This document shows, in pieces, positions 1-11,105 of a stretch of DNA of 64,000 nucleotides (position 1 is its first letter; each line of letters begins with the position of its first letter). This DNA is from Coniferiporia sulphurascens (lineage: Eukaryota > Basidiomycota > Agaricomycetes > Hymenochaetales > Hymenochaetaceae): the NCBI GenBank assembly GCA_002794785.1, contig NBBA01000013.1, positions 806,001-870,000 of the forward strand, in the 5' to 3' direction. A program made the position numbers and the translations under genes. The notes beneath the pieces are model-generated. The model was not told the DNA's origin. It made no database searches and saw nothing but the letters and a program-made list of their open reading frames with translations.

Positions 1-57
1 TAAGTACTCCAGCTCTGCAGCCTCTAAGACACGATCAACTGACTTGTATACTGACAG

Positions 58-864
58 AGTAGGATGCGGCAGCGGGATCTTCACACGTGCACTCCTTGCT
101 CATCCCGAATGGGCCTCTTCAGTTTCTGAACTCAGGTGCATCGATCCTAATGAGGGGATGCGGGCAGTGTTTGAAAAGATGGTGAAAGACTCTCGGGTCA
201 GCCTTTTCGATGGGACTTTTGAGAATACCGCGGTCCCGGACGGATGGGCGGACTTGATCGTGTCTGCATCGGTATGTATTCTTTGTCTCGCCTCTCTTAT
301 TTCGCGTGCCTGAGTTGGATTTTAAGGCATTTCATTGGTGCTCCGAACATGAAAACACGATAAACGAGTTTTTACGCATATTGAAGCCGGGAGGTACCAT
401 GAGCTTTCTCTGGAATTTTCAAGATAAGTCAGTGAAAAAAAAAAAACAAGGTAAATGGTCAGGGAGCACGTTGATATTTTGCCTCCAGAAATAACTTCGC
501 ATGGGTCCAGCAGCTAGACGATATATGCACACCTTACCATTACGGCTCCACAAGCATTTGGGAGTTTGAGTTCAACAAATGGCGCAGTATATTCGATCTT
601 CCTCTATACAAAGTCAACTTTCTAAAGCCCGAGGAGACGATCGTCTTTTCCGTGGAACACAGTACGCTTGAAAGCGTCATTCTGAACGCTTTCACAAGAA
701 GTGGTTTGGCAATTCTCACTGATGAAAAGAAACAGAAGGTTAGGGAAGAGATCAAAGCTGTTGTGCTCCGTGGAGACGACCTCAGATGGGTGGATGAAAA
801 ACAAGGAGTGTTTGAAGTTCCATATGCGACGACGGTTGTAATTATGCAACGGAAGCCCCTGTAG
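58..864 (+). CDS. Class I SAM-dependent methyltransferase, array copy 1 (5' partial)
   Basis: Small-molecule-type methyltransferase of the TMT1/CRG1-like family; the substrate cannot be inferred. The window opens inside an intron (bases 1-57), so the first exons are missing. Visible exons are 58-271, 327-427 and 489-864. The SAM-binding motif I reads VGCGSGIF and is followed by a DPNEGM acidic-loop motif, a DGWADLI strand, AFHWC and LKPGG. The intron at 428-488 uses a GTCAGT donor because the donor used by the sister copies has lost a G; this choice keeps the frame. The 3' end reads KPL and stop. Copy 1 looks intact in what is visible. Closest relatives are the three copies downstream. Confidence 0.8.
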
Positions 865-1739
865 CGTCTAAATTTGTTGCAAAGCAAGTGATAACAATAA
901 TAGTCATACTGAGCCTGTACTTAAGTTAGCTTGTTATCATCTAAAAATATCCTTAATATTGTACGTTAATAAATTTGATTGGTAATGTCGGAACTGATAA
1001 CAATCGAGAACACTGCGCGCGGCCCAGCCACAGAAAACTTGAAGGACCTCCCTCGGTCCCTAGATTTTCGCAAGCTCCGAAATCTGATAACCGAAAATAT
1101 CAATCCAAGTCTGTTAAATAGACAGTTATATGGGTTATTTGTACAATTATCTATGCTCTCTGACGCAAAAAATATGTGTCCTAGAACTCTGTAGCATACG
1201 AAGACGGGCATACCGCTGCACGGTCACGTGTACAGTGCTGCCGCATAAAAGAGCCGATCTAAACTCTTTGCTTACCAAATCCGTAGAAGTGGTGGCCAAT
1301 CGCAATTGTCCTGGCGTTCGTGGGACAGACCATTAATATTTCGACATTCGATAATTCGCTTTGTTTCATATAGCCGATATTGGAGCTGCTCGGGGATCTA
1401 GCTACGACAAAGGATATGATATGTGGAACTTGAAGCTGTTTCACATTTGCCGGATGGCACTCGAGAAAGTCCCAGTCGGTACCGACCATAGGACGTGGCT
1501 AATCATATACACGGTACCGCAGGGAGATCCGATATTGGGACTATTCTTAGCAGTGGTTCATGTGAAAAGCTGGCTATGCGAGGGGCAAGGGGACGCATCA
1601 TTGTCCTGTGGTGACTAAGACTTCCACCACGCTAATTTTGGACACATTATTATGCATACATAGGAAAGAGTTGCGGGAACGGACACCCACACCTCCCCCC
1701 GTCAAGCGTCTTCTCATCATCTCTTTACGTGTGTAGATA
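865..1739. other. Intergenic spacer between methyltransferase copies 1 and 2
   Basis: AT-rich 3' flank of copy 1 and upstream region of copy 2. The reading frames here are short, overlap on both strands and show no recognisable motif. I see no RNA gene or repeat. Confidence 0.5.
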
Positions 1740-2824
1740 ATGGTGTCACCGAGCCTTGGTAAAGTACACCCCATCTCTCAAGCTGGATTTGGCGTTGGAA
1801 AGAGCGAGCTCTATGATAAGTTCGTCATCTAAATCCTGTTGGTATTTGTTCTTCGCAAGAAGGCTTACCTATCTTCTTGAATAGTACGCCCATCCTATGC
1901 CTCCGAAGTACTGTCGCACATACGCAAGGCGGTCAAAGGGAAAGATGGCTTAAAGGTCGTCGAGTAAGTATTCAAGGTTGTGGATACCGGATAAAGCGTA
2001 TTAATATCTCGTAGAGTTGGATGTGGCAGTGGGATCTTCACGCGCGCGCTCCTAGCCCATCCTGAATGGAGCTCGTCTATTTCTGAAATCAGGTGTATCG
2101 ATCCCAACGAAGGGATGCGAGCAGTATTCGCGAAGACAGTGAACGACACCCGAGTCAGCCTTTTTGAAGGCACATTCGATAGCACCGGAGCACCGGACGG
2201 CTGGGCTGACCTGATCGTGTCGGCATCGGTATGTGGTCTCCGCCCCGAATTTCTTTGTCCCTGCGGCTCAAAGTCGAGAGAAAGGCCTTCCACTGGTGTT
2301 CAGATCTCGAAGGCGCATTGGGCGAGTTCGTGCGCGTATTAAAGCCAGAAGGTACCATAAGCTTCACTTGGAACTATCCGGACGAGTAAGTGGGGTTTGT
2401 TGACAAAAAATCACAATACTTATGCTCCGATCAATATCCTCCTCGCAGAAACCAGGCCGAGTGGTATCGTCAAATATATGCACTATATGGGCACTACCAG
2501 AACGATACAGCAAGCAATAAGGAGCACTTCAAGGACTGGCGCCGTATGTTTGACCTCCCCTTGTACAAAGAGGGCTTCTCCGAGCCTGAGGATACAACGG
2601 TTTTTGCCACCGAGTCCACCACGCTTGAAAAGACCACGCTACTTGTATTTACGAGGAGTGGCGTAGCCATCCTATCGGACGACGAAAAGCTGAAGATTAA
2701 GGAGGGGATCAAATCCATAATAGAGCGTGGCGATGGTCTTGTGTGGCTGGATGAGAAGGAGGGTACATTTGAAATTCCGTTATCGAACCCGGTCGTGGTG
2801 ATGCAGCGGAAGTTTAGACAGTAA
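1740..2824 (+). pseudogene. SAM-dependent methyltransferase, array copy 2, frame broken at exon 1/2 junction
   Basis: Paralogue of copies 1, 3 and 4. Proposed exons are 1740-1823 (ends at a GTTCGT donor), 1885-1963, 2015-2228, 2285-2385 and 2449-2824. Exons 2 to 5 join in frame and carry VGCGSGIF, DPNEGM, AFHWC, LKPEG and a complete C-terminus. Between the exon 2 acceptor (1883-1884) and the first conserved CGC codon only two bases lie where copies 3 and 4 have four, so exon 1 cannot be joined in frame with any GT-AG pair that keeps the conserved YD..R.SY segment. Either this is a young pseudogene, an unusual splice is used, or the assembly has lost 2 nt. Confidence 0.65.
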
Positions 2825-3547
2825 ATCTCAGGATTGTTGGAAATTGTACAACAACAATGGCAATTGCAACAATTGTTGCTTTGCAGTTTTTTCCAGTCCA
2901 AGCCATTAGGGAGGGGGAGCTCAGAGAATCGATGCGACTGGTTATAATAAGGGGCATTGTAAATTGCATCTTGGTTAGCGAACTCATTGCCCACAAGCCC
3001 AAGGGCGAATACGTTTCTGGGCTCGCCGTAACACATTGCCTAGTCATGTTTTTACAAGAGTGGATGACTGACAGTATGATTTTTGACAAGGGCGTCTAGA
3101 GCAGCTCTGAATTAAGAAAAGCGACTCTCTCACAATACTTGACAAGTGAAAAAAACCAGAACCAGCGGTGATTGTATATCCAATGACGGACCGTAAAGTC
3201 GACGATAACGAAGCATAAGTACTGATGCGGTTTGGCTGCAAAAATGAACAGTCTTCACGATTTTTTTCGAGGGTTTCCAGATTTAAGTGCATATTGACCA
3301 AAGCTTTCCAAGTAATCGAGGTAATGCGGGCCCGGGAATGCGGCGGTCCCGGTTAAGAAAGTCGAGGGGTACTAGCGTGACCAAGCACTTGAATAAATGA
3401 CCAATCCTGGATAAGTATGTAATATGCTGCCGAGGCCGCAGTCGCTCTTTCCTCCGATGCCGTACAGAAAACCAGACAAATAAAGGGCGCGGGGTATTTT
3501 GACAAGCCAGCCTCTCTGCTCTGCTCTTTACCAGTGCCGAAACAAGT
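2825..3547. other. Intergenic spacer between methyltransferase copies 2 and 3
   Basis: No coding signal, RNA gene or clear repeat is visible. It holds the 3' flank of copy 2 and the presumed promoter of copy 3. Confidence 0.5.
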
Positions 3548-4612
3548 ATGGCCTCACCAAGTCTCAGCAAAGTCAGCCCCATCTCTCAAGCCGGATTTGG
3601 TTCCGGAAAGAGCGAGATATATGATAAGTGCGTGAGCTTGCTCTGAGCTCGTGGCACCCGACAACTTATCTACTACGTATCGGCAGAGCTCGCTCCTCTT
3701 ACCCTTCTGAAGTATTGTCTCATATTCGTACAGCTGTCAATGGGAAAACCGACCTGAAGGTCGTCGAGTAAGCAGCCAAAACTGTGGTCGCTCAATAAGA
3801 CACACGCATATATGGATGTTCGCAGAATCGGTTGCGGAAGTGGCATTTTTACTCGTGCACTGCTTGCACATCCTGAATGGAGCTCGTCGATTTCTAAGCT
3901 CAAGTGCGTAGACCCCAACGAAGGAATGCGGGCGGTGTTCCTAAAGACAGTGAACGACCCCCGAGTCAGTCTCTCCGAAGGGACGTTCGAAGACACGGGG
4001 GTTCCGGATGGTTGGGCAGACTTGATCTTAGTCGCGACGGTGATCGGTCATCTCTCTCCTTATGTGGCCCTGAAATCTGATTCAGGTCAAGGCTTTCCAT
4101 TGGTGCACAGAACTCGAAGATGCGACACGCGAGTTCGTGCGTATACTGAAGCCAGAAGGCGCCGTGAGTTTCACCTGGAACAGACAAGACCTGTTCGTCC
4201 AACAAACAATTGCGCTATACATGCATTTAATGATCTTACACCCTCAGAGACAAAGCCGAGTGGGTTCGTCAGATACGTGAACAATGCGTACCTCCCGCTG
4301 TGACTCGCGATCGCGAAAAGTGGCGCCGCATGTTCGACCTCCCCTTGTACAAGGAGAAAATTTTTCGAGCCCGAGGATCATGTTATTAGATATTCCGAGC
4401 CTGGTACGGAGGAAAGGGTCATACAGCGTATGTTCACGGCTAGTGTCATAGCTGTCCTTCCCGATGACGAGAAACAGAAGATTGAGGAGAAAGCCAAAGC
4501 CTCATTAGCTCGTGGTGATGGTCTCGTGTGGCTGAATAAAGAAGAAGGCATTTTTGAAGTCCCGTTCGCATCCCCTGTCGTAATTTTGCGGCGGAAGCCC
4601 CTCCAGTCATGA
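3548..4612 (+). pseudogene. SAM-dependent methyltransferase, array copy 3, +1 frameshift in last exon
   Basis: Exons 3548-3627, 3687-3767, 3826-4039, 4092-4192 and 4248-4612 join in phase and give the family order ISQAGFG, YD, R.SYP, IGCGSGIF, DPNEGM, AFHWC, LKPEG. In the last exon the conserved Y-K-E-K-F-F-E-P-E stretch has one extra base in an A/T run near 4357-4365 compared with copy 4. The original frame then meets a stop within about 10 codons, while the correct downstream frame continues as PDDEKQK to the normal stop at 4610-4612. The loss removes the C-terminal third, so the copy is probably non-functional unless the base is an assembly error. Confidence 0.75.
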
Positions 4613-5433
4613 TGGTTCCAGTAAATTGAAACGTGTCAGAATGTATCACCAAAGATTGTATCCGAGAGTTGTATAGTTCATCAATCATGGAGGAATATAT
4701 AATTGCCTCCTAAACTGTAAATTTGATCAAACATTTGTGATTTGCTACGGCCTTTATTCCGCATTTTGAATAAAGCGTATCTATCCATCAATTGTATTGT
4801 TTTTGGGGTACAGAGGCACGACAAATCCAAAATATAAAGAAGATGGCCATTAGGGAATCACAAATAGCAAACAAATTTACAATTTCAATAAGGATATAGG
4901 AGGGCATCCGTATCCGAATTTGCTCCCGTGATACTAGCTGGACCTGCCAGTCGTCACGCCTGAACGTGGTTTCCGCGGGCGCATCAAATTATCGTTGTCA
5001 CCAAGAAGAAATTCATTCTAAATAGCGTCCTCTTCATCAACAATAAAGAGAGTTCGGTTTCAACACATGTCTCGCAAGGCTAGTGAGAGTGAAATCACTA
5101 TAATGACACTATTACTGGAGATGATGCGAGTGCGTGCCCAGTAGTTCGTGTATACGTGTAGCCGCAAAGATCCAGATTTTTTCCGAGCCCCTAAACTCAG
5201 CTCCGGCCGGCTAACACCGCTCGAAGCTTTCCAAGGCAGAGTCTCAGAAGTATCTTGATCCGACTGAATGGGTGGGCAAGAATATAGAATGGGCGCTGTT
5301 CGCCGGGTGTAATGCGCGCGTAATAAGTCAATACCGGTCATGTAGAACTAGATATGAAAACAGCGAACTTCTATGACAACTAGATGCTGGAGAGGTGGCT
5401 GTTCTTTAAGAATCGAAATCGGCCTTTCCCCCG

Positions 5434-5553
5434 AGTCCGCAGTTCGCTGTTCGCAGTCCGCAGTCCATAGTCCATAGTCCGTAGTTCATAGTGCATAGTC
5501 CGTAGTTCGCAGTTCGCAGTCCGCGGTTCATACAGTTCGCAGATCGCAGATCG
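5434..5553. repeat. 7-bp minisatellite, consensus AGTYCRY
   Basis: About 16-17 head-to-tail heptamers such as AGTCCGC, AGTTCGC, AGTCCAT, AGTCCGT and AGTTCAT, with a few imperfect units (ACAGTTCGC, AGATCGC) at the right end. It ends about 75 bp before the start codon of methyltransferase copy 4. On the minus strand it is open and spells a heptapeptide repeat, but that is expected for a 7-bp unit and is not evidence of a gene. Confidence 0.9.
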
Positions 5554-5580
5554 AGGTCGGCAGTTGAGTCTACGAAGTAG

Positions 5581-5589
5581 TATAAATAA
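5581..5589 (+). promoter_or_regulatory. TATA-like element of methyltransferase copy 4
   Basis: TATAAATAA lies about 40 bp before the ATG at 5627. Spacing to the unknown transcription start suggests a very short 5' leader if it is used. Sequence match only. Confidence 0.35.
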
Positions 5590-5626
5590 AGTCTCAGGGA
5601 CGCACCTTGCTACTCGTGCTGTGATA

Positions 5627-6690
5627 ATGACTACCTCGAATCCCCTTAAAGTCAATCCTATCTCTCAAGCCGGATTCGGTGCAGGGAAGAGTGAGAATTA
5701 TGATAGGTACGTCGATCGAGTCGTTGTAGATCCATTATGAACTCATAGTATCGGACGACACATTTGTCCATCGGCAGGGTTCGTTCTTCTTACGCTCCTG
5801 AGGTGCTATCCCGTATCCGAACGGTCGTCAGTGGAAAAGAGGGCCTAAAGATCGTTGAGTAAGTCCCTAAAGTTATTATTATCAGCAAGACACTTATGTC
5901 TATAGAATTGGATGTGGGAGTGGAATCTTCACCCGCGCACTGCTTGCACATCCAGAATGGAGCTCGTCAATTTCTGAACTCAAATGCATAGACCCCAACG
6001 AGGGAATGCGCGCAGTATTTGCAAAGAGGGTGGATGACCCGCGAGTAAGCCTCTTCGATGGAACGTTTGAAGACACCAAGGTTCCGGATGGTTGGGCAGA
6101 TTTAATTTTGATCGCGAGTGTGAGCGGCCTTCATTGTCTCAGTCTTCCTCCTTGTGCGGTTCTAAGCCAAGCCCAGGCTATTCACTGGTGTTCGGAATTG
6201 GAAGACGCAACACGCGAGTTTGCGCGTATACTGAAGCCAGGAGGTTCCGTCGGCATAACTGGGAACGGACACGACCTGTTCGTGCATCCATAATTAAGCA
6301 CGCTATCTACACACTCAGTTATTTTTCAGTGAAAAGGCTCCGTGGATTCGTCAAATACGCGAACAGTGTCTGCCCGCTGCGCTTAGCACGGAGGAATTCA
6401 ACAAGTGGCGCCGTATATTCGACCTCCCTTTGTACAAGGAGAAGTTCTTTGAACCCGAGGAGACAACCGTCCCTTCTTCGGAGCCTGGCACGCTTGAACA
6501 GGTTACGCAGATCACTTTTACGGCGAGCGCCATAGCCATCTTACCTGATGATGAGAAACAGAAGGTTAGGGAGAAGATTAAGGTCGTTGTATCGCGTGGC
6601 GATGGTCTCGTATGGCTGAACGAGAAAGAAGGGATTTTCGAGCTCCCGATCGCGAATCAAGTTGTAATCATGCGACTTAAGCCTCTGTAG
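5627..6690 (+). CDS. Class I SAM-dependent methyltransferase, array copy 4 (intact, 278 aa)
   Basis: The complete reference copy of the array. Exons 5627-5706, 5778-5858, 5906-6119, 6177-6277 and 6330-6690 sum to 837 nt and encode 278 residues. Order of motifs: ISQAGFGAGKS near residue 11, YDRVRSSY near 25-33 (the YD..RP.Y signature of TMT1/CRG1-like enzymes), SAM motif I IGCGSGIF near 55, IDPNEGM near 80, DGWADLI near 115, AIHWC and LKPGG. It should transfer a methyl group from SAM to a small acid or lipid-like substrate in the cytosol; the substrate is not visible. All introns are 47-71 nt with GT-AG ends. It lies 370 bp before the lipid kinase gene, with no sign of co-regulation. Confidence 0.85.
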
Positions 6691-7060
6691 TCATAGCAGC
6701 TCCGGAGCAAAGAAGATACAAGCAACGATGCAGAAATAAGGGACCATCCAGAAATGTACAGTATCAGTAAAGAGAGTATACGAGCGCTGTAGATTCATCG
6801 CTCATGAGAAAATAAACAATATTGACCGAACCTGTGCCTAATTGCGTTCTTTGCGAACGCTAGACGTTCGCAAGAACGCAGCTTTTGCCATGGTAAAGAA
6901 ACACTGAGCGAGAGGATGTCCGATCGGTGATGACGGACAGCGGCGACCGCGACAGCCAAGAATTATATTGCCGTGCTTACGATTTACCCTGGTTCGTTTC
7001 GCGTAGCAGTCTCTCTCTACGTTCGTCACGCGTCCAGCGGCTCCAGCCTGAGAGTGATTT
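6691..7060. other. Spacer between methyltransferase array and lipid kinase
   Basis: 3' flank of copy 4 and promoter of the kinase gene. It contains the inverted repeat at 6844-6879 and no coding signal. Confidence 0.5.
6844..6879. repeat. Inverted repeat (16/15-nt arms, 5-nt loop)
   Basis: Left arm 6844-6859 and right arm 6865-6879 are complementary except for one bulged base, around a CTAGA loop. It could fold as a hairpin in DNA or in the 3' transcript of methyltransferase copy 4. No terminal element or target duplication was seen around it. Confidence 0.7.
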
Positions 7061-9350
7061 ATGGCGGACAATGTCGAGACACTCTCGCAAGACGTCCGCG
7101 TCCTCGTCAACGGAAAGCCGGCAACGCTCGGCCTGACGACGAAGGGAGAGGTTGTAGGATCACACCCGTCGCGTACGTGTCGCGGCTCTTGTTCTCGCGT
7201 CGGAAAGTTCGCCTAACACGGACGACCGCGTTTTTAGAGGCTCGTTTTTTGCCTGCTGTCCCGGCGTACGATATTATATGGACGGAACTTACGGAGGCTC
7301 ACGATATCGAGCTATCTTACCTGAAGCGAGCGGGCAAGGGGCAGTCTGCCTTGGTCAAGGCATGCTGGAAGGTCAACGAGGCGGACAGGGCCGCTGCGGA
7401 CAAATGGTGTAATTCAGTCATGGAGGCGGCGTATGACGGTACGTTAAAATCTTCTTGCCGTTGTCTAGAAGTGTCCTCAATAAATTTCTAGGCATAACGC
7501 CTAAACGTCGGCTCAGAGTTTTAGTTAATCCTCATGGTGGTCCGGTGAGCCTCTGTGTCATCGAGATTACGGATTCGCGAAGCTGTGCTCATGTCTCATT
7601 TCCAGGGGAAAGCGCCGCAGATATACAGAAAAATAGTAGAGCCCATTTTCCTGGCTGCCCATTGTGTATTCGAGACAACTTGTGTGTATCATCAAAGCGT
7701 ATGTTCGGGGGCACAAATGACAATAACCCCTTAGTTACGGAGCGTTCGAAACACGCGTCTGACATTGCCAGAGAGCTTCCGCTCGAACCTGGATATGATG
7801 CGCTAGTCCTGCTGTCTGGAGACGGGCTACTACATGAAATATATAACGGCTTCGCGGAGCACAATAATCCCATCAAAGCGTTCTCATTGCCAATTGCGCA
7901 CATTCCGACTGGATCAGCGAATGGAACGGCTCTAAATCTTCTGGGTCTAGAAGTTAGCTAATTTTCTATACGAGATCTCGCTAATGGCTTGAATGCTAAC
8001 TTTACAATTTATCGCAGTACGGGCTTGATGTCGGTGTCGCTTCTCTGAACGCCATCAAAGGTATGCAGCTTCTCCAACAAAAGAGGCGGGAGAGTCTGAA
8101 TGCCTGGCAGGCAAGCCAATGAAGCAGGACATATGCTCGGTGACGATTGGGGAACAGCGTATCTTTACGTACATGACACAAGCATTGGGATTAATGGCCG
8201 ATCTTGACCTTGGTGCGCCCGAGCCACAAAGTTAAAAACTCCAACTTATGACTTTCTTTCGATCAATCAGGTACAGAACACTTGCGATGGATGGGCGACG
8301 CTCGCTTCATATACGGCTTCTTCCGTGGCGGTCAGAAAATCTCTATAACCCCGTATGCGCTGCTTTGCTTACTTTTTCGAATTTACTATCCCATTATAAC
8401 AGTACTTAAGCTAAAGCCCTGCCCGTTGACCCTTGAAATAAAGGTGGCTGAGGACGACAAAGACAAAATGTTCGAGGAGTTCCGCACGCGTGCGGAAGCG
8501 TCTCGACGTGAGCAACACCAACGAGAGTTAGAAGACTACCAGCAAGAAGTGGGTGAGGATGCATTGCCAGTCCTTCGGCACACGGAGAAGCCTAGTGAAG
8601 ATAATGGGTGGATTACATTCGACAAACCAATCATCTACCTTTAGTGAGTCTGGCTAGCCCCGTTTCGATTGTAATAATTAAACATGATGCCACTAGTGCG
8701 GGGAAGTCGCCGTATGTCTCGCGGTAAGATTCTACCTTGCCCTTTGCCTTTCTTGTAATACCTGAAACATCCCCACTAGCGACTTCATGCAATTTCCTGT
8801 TGCACACGCGTCGGACGGCCTGATAGACATAGCCGTCCAAGAGATTGTAAGCTTTGGATAATTGTGCCGGTGGTAGTTCTTCGTTCTGACGTACCAGCGA
8901 CTGTAGACATCACGCGGGAAGCTCTTGAGTTCCCTGGACGGAGCGGAGAAAGGGACGTCATTCTGGAACGATACTGTGCGTGTTTCTCTTCATCAACATG
9001 GCCTTTTCATGCCTTTATTATCCGTCTTCTGACTTCATACCGTATCATACTTCCTCCTTTAGCAATACTACTTCAAAGCACACGCGTACCGCGTAACTCC
9101 GCATGATACACGAGGAAACTTCGCCGTCGACGGCGAGACCTATCCGCTACAGCCGTTCACCGTCGAGTGCCACCGTGCTCTCGGCGCGCTGCTTTCCCCG
9201 ACGGGCTACTACGCAGCTGATTTCAATGTCCCGCGGCCAATGACCCATAAGCAGGTAAAGGGGTTGACAGCGGAGGACGAGCAACAAGAAGACGGCGAGG
9301 GGGACAAGGAGGAAAAGAGCGGCTGGAAGAAGTGGGTTTCGTGCTGCTGA
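7061..9350 (+). CDS. Sphingosine / long-chain-base kinase (DAGK catalytic family), 518 aa
   Basis: Phosphorylates sphingoid long-chain bases at membranes; yeast counterparts are LCB4/LCB5. Thirteen exons: 7061-7172, 7238-7438, 7492-7544, 7606-7681, 7735-7952, 8018-8060, 8111-8212, 8271-8330, 8403-8643, 8697-8723, 8780-8846, 8907-8975 and 9063-9350, exactly 1557 nt. Family signatures in order are VLVNPHGG, the catalytic SGDGLLHE, PTGSANGTALN, FIYGF, KPCPLTLEIKVAE, an acidic insert, the 27-nt micro-exon coding YAGKSPYVSR, MQFPVAHASDGLID, YFKAHAYRVTP and VDGE. The last residues are WVSCC, a C-terminal di-cysteine that could be lipidated; this is unusual for the family and is inference. Length fits fungal kinases. 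Confidence 0.9.
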
Positions 9351-11105
9351 ACGCGTGCGTGCGCCTGTTCGGCCCGGTGGATGCCCCGGCTTTTGATCCA
9401 CCCTATATTTATCCTCCCAATCTCAGTCAGGTTGCAGAACTTGACTTCTCGCTGGGCACAGGCTACGTAAACTTGATGCAGACAGGCCATCGCAGACGCC
9501 GACGCCCAGCTTTCGATCCGATTTCATCTCAAGCTTACAGTTCTGCACGCCAGGACTTCGGTTTGTCACCAGTTCATTCGTACTTTTTTATTTAGATCGG
9601 GCGTGCTTTCCATATTCCTTTTTGGTTCGGTCCTGTCCGGTTATAATTCCGAGGGTCGCGACCTGAACTTCACAATTATGATACCCTGCTGCGATTATTG
9701 TGCTAATATACTCCTGACTTATTTATCTTTCCCCGGTCAGCCTGGCACACATCTTCAGAGTACCAAATTGTCGGCAAACGCGGCCAGATACCCTATAAAT
9801 CCATCCAGACAAAGAAAACAAAATCGAATCTTCACCCGGATCATCCTCCAACTCCGTCCCTCTTATCATCTTTGCCAGCCCACGTTTACAAGCCGCGCTT
9901 CTCACAATTCACTCCTGCGCACCTCGCTAACCGCTTCGCTCCCTAACTTGACTCCGTCTGCTGACCCGGGCGTCTTTTAGTCTCCACTACCGCGCACTCC
10001 TAGGACCCCCTATACGTACATCACACCCAGAACAAAGCTAAACATGGGACTTCGATTGGCTGCATCATAGATGCACATCACGGTTTGGGTCTCGAGCCCC
10101 CCTTTCTGGACTCGAACCATAACCGCTGCGGTTCAGTCTCTTCCTCCGCCCTCTGGCCGACGACGTCAGAGCTTTCCGTTTCGCGGGCCTGGATTTGTCT
10201 GGCCGCTCTTTAATATCTGAAGTCTTCGATTGTGATAAGTATAGCTCAACGGTATAGATCATCGCGCATCAAGTCTGCGGACTCACCAATACCGACTCTG
10301 GTACATGTATCACCAAACGGGACCGAGTGGTGTCAGACGAAGCCGTGCTCGGATTTTTTCTTGGAAGCGTATGAGTGCATTACAGTCATCTGCGCCGCAG
10401 ACAAGGAAGATTCTGGATAAACAATCGAAAATCGAAATTCGGAGAAAGCAAAAGAAGAGGTGAAAAATAGAGAAAATTGCGGTGTATCGATACACTGGGG
10501 TGAGGTAGGCAGAATAGATTCGAGAATCTTAAGGAGAAAGAGTGGAAGTGGCATACATTTAATAGCCAATGCAATCGTTGCGAAAGTACGTCAATCAGAG
10601 GGGCAAGGCGAGTCACAGAAAACCACGGTAAAGTGAAGGGGGCGCATGAGACTATAGAAAAATGTATGTAAATCGAGACACGGAAAGGAAGGGAAATGAT
10701 AGATCGACAACAGGTTGCAGAACAGTAGAGTACGATTATGTGCATATGAAACAGACATCGGACAGTGAAGTAGATGGAGGGGGGGAGATAATTCCGGCTG
10801 AGTAGGAGTCATCAAAGAAAGAGGGACAGGTACAGCAATGACCAAGAACAGCACGCAGACAGAAAGACAAGAATGGCCGTCTATCAAGACGGTAGGATAA
10901 CAGGAGACCTCCGGAAAGAAAAAATGGTAATCAAGGAGGGAGAAAAGAAGTAGATGGCGGATACGTTGACGCTAGATAAGGAATAAAACACGGGCGTGAA
11001 AAAAAAATCCCAGCCGGTCAGAGACGGTAACAGCCATAAATCGCCAGCGTCTTCGGTAGTTTCAAAGGCCTGAGGGTGGGAACGAGAACCATAGGGGGTA
11101 ATACT
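9351..11105. other. Long non-coding spacer between convergent genes
   Basis: Convergent spacer between the lipid kinase (+) and the minus-strand unknown gene. From about 10420 to 10990 the + strand is strongly purine-rich, which creates open but low-complexity minus-strand frames rich in Phe, Ser and Leu. I find no gene, rRNA or convincing tRNA. Confidence 0.5.

Larger units (their letters stand above)
4613..5626. other. Intergenic spacer before methyltransferase copy 4
   Basis: About 1 kb without a supportable gene. It contains the 7-bp minisatellite listed separately and a TATA-like element just before copy 4. Confidence 0.5.

Noticed and set aside
5380..5655. Minus-strand 91-codon frame with a heptapeptide repeat over the minisatellite
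   Set aside because: A 7-bp tandem repeat automatically encodes a 7-residue repeat; no conserved domain or flanking exon.
10081..10200. Minus-strand GGTTCGAGTCC reminiscent of a tRNA T-arm
   Set aside because: T-stem pairs poorly and no D-arm or acceptor stem could be found upstream.
10224..10325. tRNA-like segment (TAGCTCAACGGTATAG followed by a possible anticodon arm)
   Set aside because: The D-arm resembles a tRNA but there is no GTTCRANNC T-loop, no acceptor pairing and no T33 in the loop. At most a decayed tRNA relic.
10386..10887. Overlapping minus-strand open frames of about 100-120 codons
   Set aside because: Low-complexity product of a purine-rich + strand; no introns, motifs or start context.
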